NCBI GenBank assembly: GCA_951812895.1
Contig: OX638333.1
Coordinates: 3,204,001 to 3,268,000 of the forward strand
Source of the DNA: an uncultured Roseovarius sp.
Lineage (GTDB): Bacteria > Pseudomonadota > Alphaproteobacteria > Rhodobacterales > Rhodobacteraceae
Reading direction: 5' to 3'
Length of the DNA: 64,000 nucleotides
In this document: positions 1 through 9,020 of the stretch, piece by piece
Layout of the letters: every line of letters begins with the position of its first letter
Position numbering within the stretch: the first letter of the stretch is position 1
The notes under the pieces: generated by a model
What the model saw: only the letters and a program-made list of their open reading frames with translations
The model's database searches: none
What the model was told of the DNA's origin: nothing
Position numbers and translations under genes: made by a program

Positions 1-2
1 GC

Positions 3-77
3 CACGGTGTAATGCTTGCCCCGGCTGGACGCATCGGAGAAGGTGAGATTAGTCGGGACAAGGGCGAAAAAGAGTGA
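3..77 (+). CDS. 3' end of an unidentified upstream gene (partial)
   Basis: The third forward frame is open from the left edge to a TGA at 75-77. It encodes about 24 residues ending in a charged tail (GEISRDKGEKE). The stop overlaps the next start codon as TGATG, a usual sign of translational coupling. I do not recognise the protein from so short a piece. A nucleotidase such as CysQ is a possible neighbour of this permease type, but nothing here proves it. The other two frames close within 46 bases. Confidence 0.5.
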   Translation, partial: HGVMLAPAGRIGEGEISRDKGEKE

Positions 78-1852
78 TGCATTTTCTGGAGCTTTCGCAA
101 ACCGGTCAGGCCTTGTTGGCACTGGCCGTTGTTGCGGTGATGTTTGCGCTGTTCATCAAAGAGGTTTACCCCGCCGAAGTGGTCGCGATTGCAGGGGCGG
201 CGACGTTATTGGCGTTAGGCCTTTTGCCCTATGACGACGCGATACATGTCCTGTCTAATCCTGCGCCCTGGACGATCGCGGCGATGTTTATCGTTATGGG
301 TGCGTTGGTGCGCACCGGTGCGCTCAACTGGTTCACTCAATTGGCCGAAGCACAGGCCAGCACGCGCCCGGGAGTGGCGATTGGGGCGCTCATGGCGTTT
401 GTGATGGTGGCATCGGCTTTTGTGAACAACACGCCTGTTGTTGTGGTGATGATTCCGGTCTTTGTACAGTTGGCGCGCAAACTGGATATCTCCGCCAGTA
501 AGCTGCTGATACCGCTCAGTTATGCGGCGATTTTGGGCGGGTGCCTTACCCTGATTGGCACCTCAACCAACCTGTTGGTGGATGGCGTAGCGCGGTCACG
601 GGGGCTGGAAGCCTTCACGATTTTCGAGGTGACACCTCTGGCCGCTATTCTCGCCGTATGGGGGGCGTTGTATTTGCGGTTTGTAGCGCCAAGGTTGCTT
701 CCGGCACGGGATAGCATGGCGTCTATGTTGTCAGAAAAGAGATCGCGAAAATTTTTCTCTGAGGCGGTGATACCGCCTGACTCTGACCTGATCGGCCGGG
801 AGGTTGATGGGGTACAGCTGTTCAAGCGTCAGGGCGTGCGTTTGGTTGATGTGATCCGAGGGGATTTGTCTCTGCGCCGCAATCTGCAGGGTGTGACACT
901 ACAGGTGGGCGACAGGGTGGTGCTGCGCACCAAGGTGGCAGAACTGCTGAGCCTGCAACGCAACAAAAGCCTGAAACGGGTGGATCAGGTATCCGCCGTT
1001 GAAACAACCACTGTAGAGGCGCTCATCACGCCGGATTGCAAGATGGTTGGCCGCAGCCTGGGGTCGTTGCGGTTGCGGCGGTGGTTCGGGGTTTATCCGC
1101 TCGCGGTGCACCGGCGGAACGAAAATATCGGCCGACAGCTGGATGATTTGGTTGTGCGGGTAGGCGATACATTATTGCTGGAAGGCGCGCCCGAAGACAT
1201 TCAACGCCTTGCTACAGAGATGAACATGGTGGATGTGGCCAAGCCGACAGAGCGCGCCTTTCGCCGCAGCCATGCTCCGATTGCGATTGCGGTTCTGGCG
1301 GGCATTGTGGCGCTGGCGGCGTTTGGCGTAGCACCTATCTTGTTGCTGGCTGTGCTGGCGATGGCCGTGGTGTTTTTGACCCGATGCATTGATTCAGACG
1401 AGGCGTTTTCGTTTATCGATGGGCGGCTTTTGGCGCTGATATTTGCCATGCTGGCCGTAGCAACATCGCTTGAAACATCAGGAGCGGTGGACCTAATTGT
1501 TCAGGGCTTTTCGCCCTATATCGCGGGGCTGCCGCCGTTTTTCATTGTCTGGGCGATTTATCTTCTGACATCCGTATTGTCTGAACTCATCAATCACGCT
1601 GTGGCAGTGGTGTTGACACCGGTGGCGATTGGATTGGCGATATCACTGGGCGTCGATCCCCGCCCATTGGTTGTGGCTGTGATGATCGCGGCGAGCGCGA
1701 CCTTTGCCACACCGATCAGCTACCAGACCAATATGATGGTATATGGTCCGGGTGGATATAAGTTCACCGATTTCCTGCGTGTGGGGATTCCTCTCAACCT
1801 AAGTATCGGTGTCCTTGCCAGCGCGTTGATCCCGTTTTTCTGGCCGTTGTGA
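77..1852 (+). CDS. SLC13-family (DASS) permease with two TrkA-C domains
   Basis: Inner-membrane anion symporter of the SLC13/ArsB-like superfamily, 591 aa. Hydrophobic helices fill residues 10-205. The family hairpin motif VNNTP is near 116-120 and the substrate-site motif GTSTN near 161-165. Two soluble RCK_C (TrkA-C) domains occupy about 210-300 and 305-390, and a second helical half ends in FWPL. Sulfate, thiosulfate or a dicarboxylate are plausible substrates, but the sequence does not decide. I chose ATG 77 over GTG 74 because it overlaps the upstream stop as TGATG. The gene is convergent with a paralogue of the same architecture. Confidence 0.9.
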   Translation: MHFLELSQTGQALLALAVVAVMFALFIKEVYPAEVVAIAGAATLLALGLLPYDDAIHVLSNPAPWTIAAMFIVMGALVRTGALNWFTQLAEAQASTRPGVAIGALMAFVMVASAFVNNTPVVVVMIPVFVQLARKLDISASKLLIPLSYAAILGGCLTLIGTSTNLLVDGVARSRGLEAFTIFEVTPLAAILAVWGALYLRFVAPRLLPARDSMASMLSEKRSRKFFSEAVIPPDSDLIGREVDGVQLFKRQGVRLVDVIRGDLSLRRNLQGVTLQVGDRVVLRTKVAELLSLQRNKSLKRVDQVSAVETTTVEALITPDCKMVGRSLGSLRLRRWFGVYPLAVHRRNENIGRQLDDLVVRVGDTLLLEGAPEDIQRLATEMNMVDVAKPTERAFRRSHAPIAIAVLAGIVALAAFGVAPILLLAVLAMAVVFLTRCIDSDEAFSFIDGRLLALIFAMLAVATSLETSGAVDLIVQGFSPYIAGLPPFFIVWAIYLLTSVLSELINHAVAVVLTPVAIGLAISLGVDPRPLVVAVMIAASATFATPISYQTNMMVYGPGGYKFTDFLRVGIPLNLSIGVLASALIPFFWPL

Positions 1853-1890
1853 GGTAGGGTTAGACCTGCATCGTTATAGGGGCCAGAAAA
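1836..1890. terminator. inverted repeat formed by the 3' ends of two convergent paralogues
   Basis: TTTTCTGGCC at 1836-1845 and GGCCAGAAAA at 1881-1890 are perfect reverse complements. Both encode the conserved C-terminal FWP of the two SLC13 proteins. The 35-base loop is long for an intrinsic terminator, so a bidirectional terminator role is only possible. Confidence 0.35.
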
Positions 1891-3646
1891 TCAGAATGGA
1901 TGGGATGGAAACGGCGACGACCAAAATTTCCAACGGTAGTCCCATTCGCCAATAGTCGCCAAAACTATACCCTCCGGGGCCAAGAATGAGTGTGTTGTTC
2001 TTGTGACCGATCGGGGTGAGGAAGGCCGATGAGGCTGCAACAGCCACGGCCATCAGGAATGGATCAGGCGAGACCCCAAGCGAAAGTGCCATCTGAATGC
2101 CAACCGGGGCTGCGACAATGGTGGTGGCCGTGTTGTTGAGCACATCCGAGAGCGTCATCGTCACCAGCATGAGCACTGTCAGGATGGCCCACGCCGGCAT
2201 CCCCTCGGTCAGGCCGACAAGTGTACCTGCAATCAATTCAGTGCCGCCGACGTCTTCAAGTGCGGCGCCAAGGGGGATCATCGACCCCAAAAGTACCACA
2301 ACTGGCCATTCGATATGATCGTAAAGCTCTGACAGCGGCACGATCCGGGTCAGGACATAGGCCATCACCACAAGGCCCAAAGCCACAGGTAGATAGACCA
2401 ATCCAAAGCTGGCGGCGGCCACGGCAGCACCGAAAAGGCCGATGGCGGCCCATGTCTTGTTATCCTGCGTCACAGCAAGGCCGCGGTCGGCCAGTGGCAG
2501 GCAGCCAAGCCAGTCAGTGACGTCGCGACCGGTCTCATTGGGGACCAGCAACAACAGGATGTCGCCGGGGCGGATTTTGGTGTTGCGTACTTGGCTGGTG
2601 ATCCGGCGACCCTGGCGGGAAATGCCCATTAAAACAGAGCGTTGCCGCCAATGCAGCCCGAGGCTCTGTGCGGTTTTGCCAGCGATGCGGGCGTGTTGCG
2701 TGACGACGACCTCAATTATGTCGAGTCCTTCGCCAGCGGCTTTGAGCCTTTCTTCGCGTTTTTCATCGGAAAAGGCGAGAGACAGAGCCGTGCGGAACTC
2801 ATCCAGGGCGTCCGGCGTGGCTTCCAGAACGAGCACGTCGTTTTCGCGGATCACAGTGTTTATGGCAGCACCATAACGGCGTTTGCCGTCCCGGATGACA
2901 CCGAGAAGGGCAATGTCGGCCTTTTGTGCTGTTTCCTCCAGTTCGATCAGGCGTTTGCCGATATGGGGGCTGTCTTTTGGAACTGTGAGTTCGGCGATGT
3001 ATTCGGCGAATTCTGCGGCCTCTAACCCGGCATCTTCGCGTTTCGGGATCATCCGCCAACCGACCAGTGCCACAAAGGTGAGACCCGCAATTGCGGTTAT
3101 GCCGCCTACAGGCGCGAAGTCGAACATTTTGAATGGTGCGCCTAGCGCATCTTCGCGGATCGAGGCAATGATGATGTTCGGAGGCGTACCGATCAGCGTG
3201 ACCATGCCGCCAAGAATGGTGGCAAAGGACAAGGGCATCAGGCTAAGCCCAGGGGAACGTTTGGCTTTTCGTGCGGTTTGCACGTCGACGGGCATCAGGA
3301 GAGCCAGCGCTGCGACGTTGTTCATAAAGGCTGAAAGCACGCCACCGATGCCACCCATCAGGGTGATATGCATACCCAGTGAGCGGGTGCTGTCGACCAA
3401 TGTGCGGGTGATCAGGAAGACAGCACCAGAGCGTACCAGACCGGCAGACACAACAAGGACCAATGCGACAACGAGTGTTGCAGGGTGGCCGAAACCGGAA
3501 AACGCTTCCTTGGTTGGAACAACGCCCAGAACAACGCCGATCATCAGTGCGGAAAAGGCAACGATATCATACCGGTAACGCCCCCATAGCAACATTCCGA
3601 ATACCGCACCAAAGAGCGAAAACAGGATGATCTGGTCTGTGGTCAA
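1874..3646 (-). CDS. SLC13-family (DASS) permease with two TrkA-C domains, second copy
   Basis: A 590-aa inner-membrane anion symporter with the same plan as the convergent gene at 77-1852: an N-terminal helical half, two RCK_C domains at about 210-295 and 300-385, then a second helical half ending in FWPL. The hairpin motif reads MNN near 108-110 and the substrate loop GTPPN near 153-157. The loop differs from GTSTN in the neighbour, so the two probably prefer different substrates. The start is TTG at 3646-3644, preceded six bases upstream by a strong GGAGG, which makes the non-ATG start credible. Confidence 0.9.
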   Translation of the reverse strand: MTTDQIILFSLFGAVFGMLLWGRYRYDIVAFSALMIGVVLGVVPTKEAFSGFGHPATLVVALVLVVSAGLVRSGAVFLITRTLVDSTRSLGMHITLMGGIGGVLSAFMNNVAALALLMPVDVQTARKAKRSPGLSLMPLSFATILGGMVTLIGTPPNIIIASIREDALGAPFKMFDFAPVGGITAIAGLTFVALVGWRMIPKREDAGLEAAEFAEYIAELTVPKDSPHIGKRLIELEETAQKADIALLGVIRDGKRRYGAAINTVIRENDVLVLEATPDALDEFRTALSLAFSDEKREERLKAAGEGLDIIEVVVTQHARIAGKTAQSLGLHWRQRSVLMGISRQGRRITSQVRNTKIRPGDILLLLVPNETGRDVTDWLGCLPLADRGLAVTQDNKTWAAIGLFGAAVAAASFGLVYLPVALGLVVMAYVLTRIVPLSELYDHIEWPVVVLLGSMIPLGAALEDVGGTELIAGTLVGLTEGMPAWAILTVLMLVTMTLSDVLNNTATTIVAAPVGIQMALSLGVSPDPFLMAVAVAASSAFLTPIGHKNNTLILGPGGYSFGDYWRMGLPLEILVVAVSIPSILIFWPL

Positions 3647-3765
3647 AGCGCACCTCCGGGTTTGGAGTGAGCCAAACGCATTGTGTCGTCAAACGCAACC
3701 GGGTTGCGGCGGGCGGGCGGGCTGTCTTATAGAGGCTTCAGGCAGTAAGTTTAGCGGAGGCAGAT

Positions 3766-4515
3766 ATGGCCGGCCATTCAAAATGGGCAAATATTCAGCA
3801 CCGTAAGGGGCGCCAGGACGCCGCGCGGTCCAAGCTTTTTTCCAAACTTTCCAAAGAGATAACGGTCGCCGCGAAAATGGGTGACCCCGATCCTGACAAC
3901 AATCCACGCTTGCGGCTCGCGGTCAAGGAAGCGAAATCAAACTCTGTTCCCAAGGAAGTTATCGATCGCGCGATTAAAAAGTCGCAGGCGGGTGAAGGGG
4001 ACGAGTATGAAGAAATTCGGTATGAAGGCTATGGGCCAAACGGCGTTGCGGTGATTGTCGAGGCGATGACCGACAATCGCAACCGAACCGCCAGCACCGT
4101 ACGGTCGACCTTTACCAAAAACGGCGGCAACCTGGGTGAAACTGGCAGCGTTGGGTTCATGTTCGAGCGTAAGGGCGAAGTGAGCTATGATGCGGAGGTG
4201 GGTGATGCCGACACCGTGATGATGGCCGCTATCGAAGCTGGGGCAGAAGATGTGGAATCAAGTGAAGATGGCCATATCATCTGGTGTGCGGATACGGATT
4301 TGAACGAAGTCAGCAATGCGCTGGAATCCGAGTTGGGGGAAAGTGAATCGACTAAACTGGTGTGGCGTCCGACGACCACGACTGAGATGGATCTGGACAG
4401 CATGCAAAAGCTGATGAAGCTGGTGGATGCGCTGGAAGATGATGATGACGTACAGCGTGTGACCACCAATTTCGAAGCCTCAGACGATGTGATGGATCAA
4501 CTGGCGGCGGAATAG
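3766..4515 (+). CDS. yebC: YebC/PmpR-family protein
   Basis: A 249-aa full-length member of the YebC/PmpR family. It begins with the family signature [14 protein letters not shown] and continues with the conserved [14 protein letters not shown] and [13 protein letters not shown] blocks. Family members have been described as DNA-binding regulators and, more recently, as ribosome-associated factors that relieve stalling at proline-rich stretches; the sequence here does not separate these roles. An acidic stretch (ALEDDDDVQ) lies near the C-terminus, as usual. An AGCGGAGG ribosome-binding site lies 6-7 bases before the ATG. The gene is followed without a gap by a decayed phosphate transporter. 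Confidence 0.95.
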   Translation: MAGHSKWANIQHRKGRQDAARSKLFSKLSKEITVAAKMGDPDPDNNPRLRLAVKEAKSNSVPKEVIDRAIKKSQAGEGDEYEEIRYEGYGPNGVAVIVEAMTDNRNRTASTVRSTFTKNGGNLGETGSVGFMFERKGEVSYDAEVGDADTVMMAAIEAGAEDVESSEDGHIIWCADTDLNEVSNALESELGESESTKLVWRPTTTTEMDLDSMQKLMKLVDALEDDDDVQRVTTNFEASDDVMDQLAAE

Positions 4516-4523
4516 ATCAGCGC

Positions 4524-5191
4524 GGTTCGAATGCACTGTCGATGGGCGGTGCCATTGCCATTGTGCTGATCTTTGAAAGCGCGGGGGCGTTGATTGCGGG
4601 GACGATGTTGTATCGACCATCGCGAAAGGCATCATTGCACCGGAAAGCATGGGTACGGCATCTGTCTTTATCTGGGCGATGATGGCGGCACTATTGTCAG
4701 CCGCGCTCTGGGTTAACCTTGCGACCTGGATTGGCGCGCCGGTCTCGACCACGCACTCTGTTGTCGGGGGTGTGATAGGCGCCTTTGGGATTTCATTCGG
4801 CCTGTTTCTGTTTGGCCCGAAGCTGATCCGAATGGTGGGTGGGCGAATTACCAAGCTGAACCCGATGCGGGCCTATTGTGTGGCACTGTCTGCGGCGATC
4901 ACGGTGATTGTGGCCAGTTGGCTGGGGCTGCCGGTAAGTTCTACCCATATCGCTGTGGGGGCTGTGTTCGGCGTTGGGTTCTTCCGTGAATGGGACGCGG
5001 AGCGGCGCATTCGTAAGGCGCGTTTGGCGATGCCGGAGAGGACCAAGTATACACCGGAAGAACGCAGGCGGCGTAAGTTGGTGCGACGGTCGCATTTCAT
5101 GACAATCATCGCGGCGTGGGTCATTACCGTACCTGCGGCGGCAATTTTGTCTGCGATCCTCTTTTTCCTGATCAGCTCAGCGGTTGGATAG
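4524..5191 (+). pseudogene. inorganic phosphate transporter (PiT family), 5'-truncated and frameshifted
   Basis: From 4524 the reading frame matches the interior of a PiT permease (GSNALSMGGAIAIVLIFES, then AGALIAG). The match shifts frame at a GGGG run at 4598-4601 and continues with GDDVVSTIAKGIIAPE into an open 180-residue C-terminal part with the second PiT repeat (APVSTTHSVVGG and LPVSSTHIAVG). One extra G would restore the frame. The N-terminal helices and the first signature are missing, because the matching sequence starts 9 bases after the yebC stop. An ATG at 4649 opens the C-terminal part, but it would encode only half a transporter. Confidence 0.8.
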
Positions 5192-5349
5192 GCCGGGGCC
5201 AGGCTGTAGGGGTTGTCCTTAGCCCGTCGCCTTAAACATCAGTTGTTGATTGCTGACTGCAATGCGGTAACACTTTGCCGTGTTGAATGACGCGTGATTT
5301 TAGGTGGGCGCAATGTTTGACGTAACCCTTGAAAAGAAGGTGTTTTCCG

Positions 5350-6144
5350 ATGTTTCAATCTGGCCAGACCATTACCTCGAAACCCTGGATGCCCGAGCTT
5401 GATAAAGGGCGGCATGATCGTGCGCAGCTGGGATTTATCCTGATGTCGACCGACCTTGCCGCCGAGGCGGATTTCAATGACATGGCGCCGCGGGGTGTGG
5501 CGGTGCATATCACCCGGCTGAAAACCGATGATTACACAACCACGGAAACACTGTCGCGCCATATTGATCATATGGCAGACGCGGCATCGCGGTTGCAGCC
5601 GGACGTGAAGCCGGATGTTGTGAGCTATAGCTGCACCAGTGGATCCATCGTGATTGGTGAGGAAAATGTGTTCGCTGAGATCCGCAAAGGTGCGCCCTGG
5701 GCGCAGCCGATGTGTTTGGTGACTGGTGTGGTTGATGCGCTGCGAGAACTGGGGGCAAAGAAGCTGGTGGTCGGAACACCTTATCTGGATGAGATCAACA
5801 CCGCCGAGGCAGAGTTTTTGCTGGAAAAGGGATTTGACGTGCTCGACATTCAGGGGCTCAATCTGGAGACCGGGATAGAATTTGGATGCGTGACACCCGA
5901 ATATTGGAAGAAATTTGCGATCGAGATAGACCAGCCGGACACGGATGTGTTGTTTTTGTCCTGTGGTGGCATACGCGCGTTGGAGGTTGTCGAAGAGATT
6001 GAGCAAGCGATTGGTAAGCCTGTGATAACGTCCAATCAGGCCCAGTTCTGGAGCTGTTTACGCAGGGCGGGGATTGAGGATCAGATCGAAGGATTTGGGC
6101 AGATCTTTTCGTGTCCAGGTGCTGGCTTGGGTCCGAAAGAATGA
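5350..6144 (+). CDS. maleate isomerase / Asp-Glu racemase superfamily enzyme
   Basis: A 264-aa cytoplasmic protein of the maleate cis-trans isomerase/arylmalonate decarboxylase group. The two catalytic cysteines expected for this fold are visible: Cys95 in SYSCTSGS and Cys205 in FLSCGGIRALE. Family reactions are cofactor-free isomerisations or decarboxylations of maleate, arylmalonates or hydantoin-like compounds; EutA-type members sit in ectoine pathways. No ectoine genes adjoin it, so the substrate is open. ATG 5350 is preceded by AGAAGG at a good distance; an in-frame TTG 21 bases upstream would swallow that site. Confidence 0.8.
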   Translation: MFQSGQTITSKPWMPELDKGRHDRAQLGFILMSTDLAAEADFNDMAPRGVAVHITRLKTDDYTTTETLSRHIDHMADAASRLQPDVKPDVVSYSCTSGSIVIGEENVFAEIRKGAPWAQPMCLVTGVVDALRELGAKKLVVGTPYLDEINTAEAEFLLEKGFDVLDIQGLNLETGIEFGCVTPEYWKKFAIEIDQPDTDVLFLSCGGIRALEVVEEIEQAIGKPVITSNQAQFWSCLRRAGIEDQIEGFGQIFSCPGAGLGPKE

Positions 6145-6246
6145 TGGATATCTTGTCCAGGGTGGTTGGACGCGTCTGCGATGCGCGGCGGCCTTTTCGC
6201 TATTTCGTGCGGGGCGTTCTCCTTTGACGGCAAGTGAGCACATGCG

Positions 6247-7134
6247 TCACGCCTGACTGTTTAGCCGCGCGCGCGCCGTAACACGCAACGCTTTGGTCAG
6301 CGGGGCAAGGGCGTCGCGCATCAGCCGCGGGGCCTGCCAGTACAGCGGGGTTCCAAGCGTCGCACCGGTTATCAGTTCGACCAATGTGCCATTGTCCAGC
6401 AAAGGCTGGACCAGAGATCGTGGATTCATCCCCCAACCCAGCCCAAGGCAACAGGCGCGCACGAACCCTTCGGATGATGGGAGCCCGTGGCTGGGCGCGG
6501 GTGGGGCAGGGCCCACATGTTCTTCCATCCAGAGATGTTGAAGTCTGTCCTTGGGATTAAAGACCAGCACCGGCGCGCGGGACAGTGCGGCAGTGGTGAC
6601 ACCGTTTGGGAAACAGCGCGCTATAAATGCCGGGCTGGCGGTGGCGGTGTATTCAAGCGTGCCAAGGGCAATGACATCACAGCCAGGGGCAGGCTTTGCC
6701 TGACCTGTGACGGCTCCAATGACCTCTCCCCGGCGCAGCCATTCAACCGAGTAGTCCTGATCATCGATGGCCAGATCAAAGAGGTGGCCTGGGCACATTG
6801 CCAAGGCATCCAGCAGCCATGTAGCGAGGCTGTCGGCGTTCACAGCGATGCGGATGCGCGCATTTGGCTGGTGGGCGAGCGATGTAAGATCACGGGACAA
6901 GGTCTGTTCCAGAAGGCCGATTTGTTCCGCATGATTGGCCAGCCGAAGGCCGATGGCTGTACCGGTACAGGGCCGCCCGCGTTCCACAAGTTGTGCACCA
7001 ACGTTGTCCTCCAGCGTTTTGAGCCGTTGCGAGATCGCAGATTGAGTGACCCCCAGATCCTGTGCAGCGGCTTCGAAACTGCCATTGCGCAGCAGGGCGG
7101 CGAGCGTGGCGAGTTGGGTGTGATCCAAATTCAT
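6247..7134 (-). CDS. argP: LysR-family regulator of the ArgP type
   Basis: A 295-aa LysR-type transcription factor. The N-terminal winged helix-turn-helix covers residues 2-60 (FEAAAQDLGVTQSAISQRLKTLE), followed by the periplasmic-binding-like effector domain. In E. coli ArgP (IciA) senses lysine and arginine and activates argO. Here the gene is divergent from a LysE/ArgO exporter 90 bp away, which supports the same pairing. The start at MNLDHTQLATL agrees with family N-termini; an upstream in-frame ATG would run into the divergent promoter region. Confidence 0.88.
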   Translation of the reverse strand: MNLDHTQLATLAALLRNGSFEAAAQDLGVTQSAISQRLKTLEDNVGAQLVERGRPCTGTAIGLRLANHAEQIGLLEQTLSRDLTSLAHQPNARIRIAVNADSLATWLLDALAMCPGHLFDLAIDDQDYSVEWLRRGEVIGAVTGQAKPAPGCDVIALGTLEYTATASPAFIARCFPNGVTTAALSRAPVLVFNPKDRLQHLWMEEHVGPAPPAPSHGLPSSEGFVRACCLGLGWGMNPRSLVQPLLDNGTLVELITGATLGTPLYWQAPRLMRDALAPLTKALRVTARARLNSQA

Positions 7135-7224
7135 TAGAATACCTAATATGCATGAAGAAGTATTTGTTTGAGTAATGTTGTGACGATTGTTAGGCCTGCG
7201 GTCAACGTCAAGAGGTGAAGTGAT
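7135..7224. promoter_or_regulatory. divergent argP-lysE control region
   Basis: A 90-bp AT-rich gap between two divergent starts must hold both promoters. It contains ATACCTAATATGCAT next to the argP start. An AAGAGGTGAAG ribosome-binding site precedes lysE. LysR regulators normally bind T-N11-A sites in such gaps, so ArgP binding here is an inference. Confidence 0.5.
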
Positions 7225-7818
7225 ATGCAGGCAGCAGTGGCAGGGTTTGCGCTTGGGTTTTCGTTGATTCTGGCGATCGGGGCGCAAAATGCATTTGTGC
7301 TGCGGCAGGGGATCCGGCGTGAGCATGTTTTCGCGATTTGCCTGACCTGTGCAGTGTCCGATGCCTTGTTGATCGCAGCTGGCGTGGCAGGGTTTGGCGC
7401 TCTTGCAGAGGCGGTGCCGGGGCTGGAGACAGCGATGCGCTATGGCGGGGCGGCGTTTCTGATTTGGTATGGAGCACGAAACTTTCTAGCCGCATGGAGA
7501 GGTGGCGAGGTGATGGAGGCCAGTCGCGGGACTGGCAGTCTGCGCAAGGCCCTCCTGACATGTCTGGCGCTAACATGGCTCAATCCGCATGTGTATCTGG
7601 ACACGGTGGTTTTGTTGGGTTCCGTAAGCGCGCAGTATGAAGATCGGCTAAGCTTTGCGATCGGAGCGGTGAGCTCAAGTTTCTTCTTTTTCTTTTCGCT
7701 TGGGTATGGCGCGCGTGTTTTGGACCCAATTTTTCGCAATCCACAGAGCTGGCGTGTGTTGGATGTGATTGTCGGGCTGACGATGTGGGCGATTGCGGCG
7801 AAGTTGATTGTTGGTTGA
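7225..7818 (+). CDS. LysE/ArgO-family amino acid exporter
   Basis: A 197-aa inner-membrane protein with about six helices. The LysE-family N-terminal signature GAQNAFVLRQGIRREH is near residues 21-36 and the conserved TWLNPHVYLDTVVLLG motif is in the middle. LysE/ArgO proteins export basic amino acids, preventing toxic accumulation. The divergent ArgP-type regulator and the short shared promoter support lysine or arginine export. Length is normal for the family. A six-residue phenylalanine cluster (SSFFFFFSLG) marks the fifth helix. Confidence 0.9.
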   Translation: MQAAVAGFALGFSLILAIGAQNAFVLRQGIRREHVFAICLTCAVSDALLIAAGVAGFGALAEAVPGLETAMRYGGAAFLIWYGARNFLAAWRGGEVMEASRGTGSLRKALLTCLALTWLNPHVYLDTVVLLGSVSAQYEDRLSFAIGAVSSSFFFFFSLGYGARVLDPIFRNPQSWRVLDVIVGLTMWAIAAKLIVG

Positions 7819-7929
7819 GCGCCGCTAAAGTGTCTTGTCCTAAACTGTCATGAATGTGGAGCGCGGGAATTGCGGTGCTCTGCGCAGCACAGTAAGCTTT
7901 GGCCCGGGGCATTGAGAAGGACAGGGCCA

Positions 7930-8949
7930 ATGATGCTGCGGGTAGTAGTGGCGGTGATCGCCATGTTTGTGGCAGGGGCCGCCCCGGCGCAGGGGCGGTT
8001 TAGCGAGGCCGTTGATCTGTGGCTGTCTGGGAATGATCGCGACAGTCTGCCAAGACTGGCAGAGCAGGCGGCAGACGGAAATGCCAAGGCAAGGCTGCTG
8101 TTGGGCCGGATCGAGGTGATGGACAAAGGGCCATCACCTTATCGGAAATCATTGTCCAGAGACGCATACCGGGGGATGTTTCGAAGCTTTTCCCAGGACA
8201 CCGGATATCTGGGCCGCAGCTGGATTGCGGAAGAGGCAGCGGACGGCAACCAGTTGGCCGAATTGCTGATGGCGGCACGTCGCGCTGAGCCTGATTTATA
8301 CCTGATCAGGGATCTGGTTGAGATGGGTGAGGCGCAGGCGAGCGATCACCCCACGCGGATCATGGCGCTGTATGGTTCGGATGAGCACCGGGAAATCTTG
8401 CTCAGCAGTACCAATTTGCTGGAAGAACTGCGCCCCTATCTGGAATATCTGACAGGTGAGCCGGAACCGCGTGGTGATGGGTTGGCAGCACTGCGTCATA
8501 TGACCGGTGAACAGGTAGATGCAGCCGATGAAACGGCGCTTGGCATGGCGGGCATACTCGCACTTGGTTATGGATATGGTGATGTGTCACTGGACAACCC
8601 CTGGCGCGGAGCTGTTGAGCATTGGTTGCTGACTGCGCCAGCGACCCGACCGATTGCCGAGCTTTGTGAGGCCGGGTGCGGCGTTGACGACATCGGGGCA
8701 TGCGCCTTTGCGGTCATGGCGTTGAGTGGTGGGTACTATGAAGTGATCCGGATAGACAGCCCATTAGAGAGTGTCATCCCGCAAGAACAGTTCCTGCAAA
8801 GCCCGCGGGCAAGGTTGATGACCCTGAGGCGGGTGGCGATGCAAAGGCGAGAGGCAGATGGTGCGCTCTTGGCCAGTACAGCAGAGATTTCGGAAATGTC
8901 GGCCTGCGCGGCGGATATGATTGACAAGGCGCGGGCCGAGTATAACTGA
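7930..8949 (+). CDS. exported protein of unknown function, possibly Sel1-like
   Basis: A 339-aa protein with a clear signal peptide (MMLRVVVAVIAMFVAGAAPAQ, cleavage after the APA-Q region). The mature part is rich in Ala-containing helices such as LPRLAEQAADGNAKARLLLGR, which resemble Sel1/TPR-type repeats, so a periplasmic scaffold role is possible. Four cysteines cluster near residues 245-265 (ELCEAGCGVDDIGACAF). ATG 7930 follows a GAAGGACAGGG ribosome-binding site; the in-frame upstream extension to 7870 lacks one. I do not recognise a named family. Confidence 0.75.
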   Translation: MMLRVVVAVIAMFVAGAAPAQGRFSEAVDLWLSGNDRDSLPRLAEQAADGNAKARLLLGRIEVMDKGPSPYRKSLSRDAYRGMFRSFSQDTGYLGRSWIAEEAADGNQLAELLMAARRAEPDLYLIRDLVEMGEAQASDHPTRIMALYGSDEHREILLSSTNLLEELRPYLEYLTGEPEPRGDGLAALRHMTGEQVDAADETALGMAGILALGYGYGDVSLDNPWRGAVEHWLLTAPATRPIAELCEAGCGVDDIGACAFAVMALSGGYYEVIRIDSPLESVIPQEQFLQSPRARLMTLRRVAMQRREADGALLASTAEISEMSACAADMIDKARAEYN

Positions 8950-9020
8950 CGCGCGAAATTTGGCGGGTAAACGACGCTTCCGCTCTCGACAATCCGGCAG
9001 ACCCTACGGTTAATACGCCC

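Noticed and set aside
4521-4534. GGTTCGAATGC resembles a tRNA T-loop
   Set aside because: The bases encode GSNA of the phosphate transporter remnant in frame, and no acceptor or anticodon arms surround it.
5239-6006. Antisense 255-codon frame across the maleate isomerase gene
   Set aside because: No recognisable family, and the forward protein has both catalytic cysteines and a ribosome-binding site.
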